Shown in pieces: positions 35,331-38,267 of a DNA stretch of 38,267 bases. Source of the stretch: Phormidium tenue FACHB-1050 (GTDB taxonomy: Bacteria > Cyanobacteriota > Cyanobacteriia > Pseudanabaenales > Pseudanabaenaceae); assembly GCF_014696925.1 (NCBI RefSeq), contig NZ_JACJQY010000050.1, positions 1-38,267 of the forward strand, written 5' to 3'. The position numbers and the translations under genes were made by a program. Under the pieces are notes generated by a model. That model was not told the origin of the DNA. It saw nothing but the letters and a program-made list of their open reading frames with translations, and ran no database searches. Numbering within the stretch: position 1 is the stretch's first letter; every line of letters begins with the position of its first letter.

Positions 35331-35441
35331 GCCAAGAACTCAAGTTCTTGGCTAAAAGCTCAAGTCTGCTAAAGCAGACTAAATAATAATAGCAACCCGT
35401 TTCAACGGGTTTTAGCTTTCAGCCTGCACTTGAGTGCAAGG
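35331..35441 (+). repeat. Four-palindrome cassette (copy 2), between convergent genes
   Basis: GCCAAGAACTCAAGTTCTTG (35331-35352, ending GC), AGTCTGCTAAAGCAGACT (35363-35380), AACCCGTTTCAACGGGTT (35394-35411) and TGCACTTGAGTGCA (35425-35438). It fills the space between the pRiA4b-like gene and proS, which converge, and may end both transcripts. Confidence 0.8.
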
Positions 35442-35449
35442 CTGTTATT

Positions 35450-37240
35450 TTACTTGAGTTCGTTCTGTAGATACTCCACCACTGACTCAATCTCTACCAA
35501 AGTTGCCACCTTCGTCGCCCGATTGACGATTTCGACTTTGCCATCAGCGATCGCCTTACCTGTAACCACCCGATAGGGAATACCCACAAGATCAGCATCC
35601 TTGAACTTGACACCAGCCCGTTCATCGCGATCATCTAGCAATACCTCTACACCTGCCGCATCAAGGGCAGTGTAAAGCCTCTCGCCTACATCCATTTGCT
35701 TAGCATCACCCACATTCGGCACAGTGACAATCACATGGTAAGGCGCGATCGCTTTATTCCAGATGATGCCGTCTTTGTCGTAGGACTGCTCAACGGCAGC
35801 TTGGGCGAGGCGCGAGACACCTAAACCATAGCAACCCATGACTAAGGGCAGTTCTTCGCCTTGCTCATTGGTGAAGGTCGCCTTCATTGCTTGCGAGTAT
35901 TTGGTTCCCAATTGGAAGATATGACCAACTTCAATGCCTCTGGCAGTTTGCAAGATTTGGGAAGGATCATGAACTGCGCGATCGCCTGCTTTGGCTTTAT
36001 CAAGATTTACAACTGTGGGTAATGTAAATTCCTTACCCCAATTTGCGCCGACAACGTGATAATCAGCTTCATCTGCACCCGTGACAAAATTTTGTAGATG
36101 CTCAACAGTGCGATCGGCTAAGCGCAGAAACTTTTGAGAAACTGTGGAACTCTTGTCAATATAGGAATCATCCAGACTTGGTGAGATAAATCCGACAGGA
36201 AGTTTGGAATGCGCCCATTTTTGCTGAGATTCTGGATCAGCAACTTGGAGGTTTATAACAGCTTTCCCACCATAGTTACTTGCTAGTTTCGTCAGTTCAT
36301 TTTGGAGTTTTACTTCATTAACATCGCGATCGCCGCGAATGCTAACTAATACTAAAACTGTTGTGCCATTATCATAAACAACTTGATAAAGAACCTGTTT
36401 CACAACTTGGGTGGGGTCGCATTTCAGCAACTTGCATACAGTTTCAATAGTTCCCTTTTTGGGAGTATGCACTTTCTCAAACTTGTCGAAAAGCGAAGGC
36501 ACAGCCTCAGGTGGTAAAGATACAGCCTTCTCCACATTGGCGGCATAGCTGCTATCTTCGGTAAAGAGAATATCATCTTCACCAGCTTCCGCTAGCACCA
36601 TAAACTCCTGCGAACCCGAACCACCGATCGCGCCCGAATCTGCCTCTACTGCTCTGAATTTCAGACCACAGCGATCGAACATCTTGCGATAGGCGCGATC
36701 CATTTCGTAATAGGTTTCTTTGAGGCTCTCTTCATTTTCATGGAACGAGTAGCCATCCTTCATGATGAACTCACGACCACGCATCAAGCCAAAACGAGGA
36801 CGAATCTCATCGCGGAATTTGGTTTGGATTTGATATAAATGCTGTGGCAATTGACGATAGGAGCGAATCGTATCTCTAGCGATCGCTGTAATAATTTCTT
36901 CGTGGGTAGGACCCAGCCCGACTTCACGATTAGCGCGATCGGTGAGGGCAAACATAATCCCTTCGGCTTTAGTATAGGTATCCCAGCGTCCTGACTCTTG
37001 CCATAGTTCCGCAGGTTGCAGTTGCGTTAATAGGCATTCTTGCGCCCCTGTGTCGTTCATCTCTTCGCGGACGATCGCCGATATCTTTTGCAAAACGCGC
37101 CACATGAGCGGCAAGTATACATACAAGCCTGAACCTACGCGCCTGATGTAGCCTGCACGCAGTAAGAGTTTGTGACTTGTGAGTTCTGCTTCGGCGGGAT
37201 CTTCACGCAGAGTGACCCAGAGCATTTGAGATAGACGCAT
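35450..37240 (-). CDS. proS: Prolyl-tRNA synthetase, bacterial type with editing insertion
   Basis: The protein has 596 aa. The class II core has the PTHEE loop (111-115), motif 2 (142-161, [20 protein letters not shown]) and motif 3 ([18 protein letters not shown]). Between motifs 2 and 3, residues about 225-400 are the YbaK-like editing insertion that hydrolyses Ala-tRNA(Pro) ([20 protein letters not shown]). The anticodon-binding domain covers about 470-596 ([31 protein letters not shown]). The length is in the bacterial ProS range. ATG at 37240. Single gene. Confidence 0.97.
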   Translation of the reverse strand: MRLSQMLWVTLREDPAEAELTSHKLLLRAGYIRRVGSGLYVYLPLMWRVLQKISAIVREEMNDTGAQECLLTQLQPAELWQESGRWDTYTKAEGIMFALTDRANREVGLGPTHEEIITAIARDTIRSYRQLPQHLYQIQTKFRDEIRPRFGLMRGREFIMKDGYSFHENEESLKETYYEMDRAYRKMFDRCGLKFRAVEADSGAIGGSGSQEFMVLAEAGEDDILFTEDSSYAANVEKAVSLPPEAVPSLFDKFEKVHTPKKGTIETVCKLLKCDPTQVVKQVLYQVVYDNGTTVLVLVSIRGDRDVNEVKLQNELTKLASNYGGKAVINLQVADPESQQKWAHSKLPVGFISPSLDDSYIDKSSTVSQKFLRLADRTVEHLQNFVTGADEADYHVVGANWGKEFTLPTVVNLDKAKAGDRAVHDPSQILQTARGIEVGHIFQLGTKYSQAMKATFTNEQGEELPLVMGCYGLGVSRLAQAAVEQSYDKDGIIWNKAIAPYHVIVTVPNVGDAKQMDVGERLYTALDAAGVEVLLDDRDERAGVKFKDADLVGIPYRVVTGKAIADGKVEIVNRATKVATLVEIESVVEYLQNELK

Positions 37241-37391
37241 ATTGCTGGAGGTATTCGCTGATGTTCGCTAGGGATTTTCGCTAGAATTTCGTTGATCTGT
37301 TAACGGTGATTCTGCCTGACGATCATATCAGGACTTGTAGCCTTGGTGTTGTAGGCGTATGCGATCGCTTACAATTCAGTACTTGGTAGCT

Positions 37392-37796
37392 TTACCAAAT
37401 AGTTTGAATAACTGATAGGTCTCTAATTTTGTGATCTTTTGTCACTAGAGGCAAACCAAGATATAGAGCAGTTGCAGCAATAATGCGATCAGGCATCTCA
37501 GGAACAATTGTTCGATCAATCTGTTGGATAGTCAAGGCAATTTGATAATCGAGAGGTATTACTTCGATTACTGAGTCTTTTTGGCTCAAGGCTAACTTGA
37601 TTCTTTCAAGAACTATTGGAGAGATTCTGCCTTTTTCAGTGAGATAGCATATCTCAACCATGGAAATAGATGAGAGAAATATGGGATATTCCTCGTTAGA
37701 TGTATTCTCAAGAGCAGCGTAAGCTTCAGTCGAAAGATAATTGGGCTTAGTGATATACCAAATTAGGGTATGTGTATCTGCAACAATTGCACTCAT
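37392..37796 (-). CDS. vapC: PIN-domain ribonuclease, VapC-type toxin
   Basis: The protein has 134 aa. The four acidic metal-binding positions of PIN nucleases are present: Asp7 (IVADTHTLIWY), Glu48 (SMVEICYL), Asp103 (MPDRIIAATA) and Asp121 (LVTKDHKI). VapC toxins cut tRNA or rRNA when released from their antitoxin. The start codon overlaps the stop of the upstream small gene as ATGA, the usual translational coupling of these pairs. The gap 37241-37391 shows no gene. Confidence 0.88.
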   Translation of the reverse strand: MSAIVADTHTLIWYITKPNYLSTEAYAALENTSNEEYPIFLSSISMVEICYLTEKGRISPIVLERIKLALSQKDSVIEVIPLDYQIALTIQQIDRTIVPEMPDRIIAATALYLGLPLVTKDHKIRDLSVIQTIW

Positions 37797-38032
37797 AGTT
37801 CAATATCTTTAGGGAAATTACCCCACATTTCTTGTCTTGCTGTTCTAATATCTTCTTCAGTAATATCAATATTTAGATCAGCACACAAACCTTTGATACT
37901 TTTACGTGGTCGCTTAACCATAGCTTTGGCTTGTAAAAACTCTGCAAAATCGAGTAATTCTTGTTGCTTGTCTGGTGGTAAGGTTCGTAACACTGAAATT
38001 ACAGCATCTTCTACTTTTAAAAGTGTCTGCAT
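37793..38032 (-). CDS. Antitoxin partner of VapC (DUF2281-like)
   Basis: The protein has 79 aa: MQTLLKVEDAVISVLRTLPP, then KQQELLDFAEFLQAKAM and an acidic C-terminal half (DLNIDITEEDIRTARQEMWG). The middle LLDFAEFL pattern is that of DUF2281-type antitoxins that pair with PIN toxins in cyanobacteria. The C-terminal part would bind and block VapC. The stop overlaps the vapC start by 4 bases. Autoregulation of the pair is usual, but no operator is obvious in 38033-38230. Confidence 0.78.
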   Translation of the reverse strand: MQTLLKVEDAVISVLRTLPPDKQQELLDFAEFLQAKAMVKRPRKSIKGLCADLNIDITEEDIRTARQEMWGNFPKDIEL

Positions 38033-38230
38033 TTTTAATTACCTGCTCAATCTGCTTATTTTATGTTAGCAAAAAGTTAACTATCATATTGACACAGAAC
38101 TCATATTGCAATCGCATTCTTCGATGACTTGCTCAGAAATCAGAACTTTAAATAGCCCAAGTTCTTATACCAAAACACAAAGAAGAGGCAACAGATGATA
38201 TAAGAGAAAAAGGAGAAAGAGGATAAAAAA

Positions 38231-38267
38231 ATGGCAGGGGTATATAGATTAGAAATAAGTGAAAGCG
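38231..38267 (+). CDS. N-terminus of a second IS630-type transposase (partial)
   Basis: An ATG at 38231, after GAGAAAGAGGAT, opens MAGVYRLEISES and runs off the right edge. This start resembles the HTH-first subunits of cyanobacterial IS630 transposases. CTTATACCAAAACACAAAG at about 38165 could be the element's outer end; CTTATACC also appears next to the hairpin at 25581 (minus strand). It is different from the transposase at the left edge. Only twelve codons can be seen. Confidence 0.5.
   Translation, partial: MAGVYRLEISES

Noticed and set aside
1-38267. tRNA, rRNA or riboswitch genes, including a cobalamin riboswitch before metH
   Set aside because: I saw no cloverleaf, rRNA segment or B12-box pattern; the 240 bp before metH are taken up by hairpin elements. 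This was by eye, so a covariance search could still find something.

Overview
The window is cyanobacterial chromosome. It is packed with the HIP1 octamer GCGATCGC and carries a phycobilisome rod linker, a phytochrome-type GAF sensor kinase and several families seen mainly in cyanobacteria (TPR-CHAT, DUF3386, DUF3352, PatA-like). The dense load of short perfect hairpins and MITE-like elements fits a Pseudanabaena-like genome, but the genus is an inference.

Region 1 (1-15268, all minus strand) is a tandem array of five TPR-CHAT paralogues. Four are intact (2154-5816, 5891-9304, 9942-12479, 12605-15268), each with an N-terminal export signal or anchor, 9-17 TPR units of about 40 residues and a C-terminal CHAT caspase-like domain with the His (HLATHAEF) and Cys (SACQTG) both present. 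The fifth (84-1878) is broken twice: a 137-bp element with inverted ends and an 8-bp target duplication splits the TPRs, and an IS630-type element at the window edge cuts off the CHAT domain. One paralogue carries a perfect in-frame 165-bp tandem duplication. A fragment of a DUF2887/Rpn-type nuclease lies between two paralogues.

Region 2 (15754-20706) is a light-sensing cluster: a membrane-anchored GAF-PAS-PAS-PAS histidine kinase (ccaS-like), a CpcG-type rod linker with a C-terminal membrane helix (cpcL/cpcG2) and a divergent OmpR-type regulator (ccaR-like). A tandem 11-bp repeat matching the CcaR G-box lies upstream of the linker gene. This is the layout of type II chromatic acclimation: green light via CcaS/CcaR would switch on the linker that builds the membrane-anchored, photosystem I-associated rod phycobilisome.

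Region 3 (20977-37240) is mostly housekeeping and conserved genes: metH, a gamma-glutamylcyclotransferase-fold protein, a twin-AAA CDC48-like ATPase, a small unknown protein, a four-helix membrane protein, DUF3386, DUF3352, a PatA-like response regulator with a pRiA4b ORF-3-like gene behind it, and proS. Region 4 (37392-38267) has a VapC-type toxin-antitoxin pair and the start of a second IS630-type transposase.

The intergenic DNA is the other main feature. At least four families of hairpin-cored repeats are present, several nested inside one another, and in one case the order of insertion can be read exactly. In the hairpins the outer stem and the core stay constant while the middle of the stem changes on both arms together.
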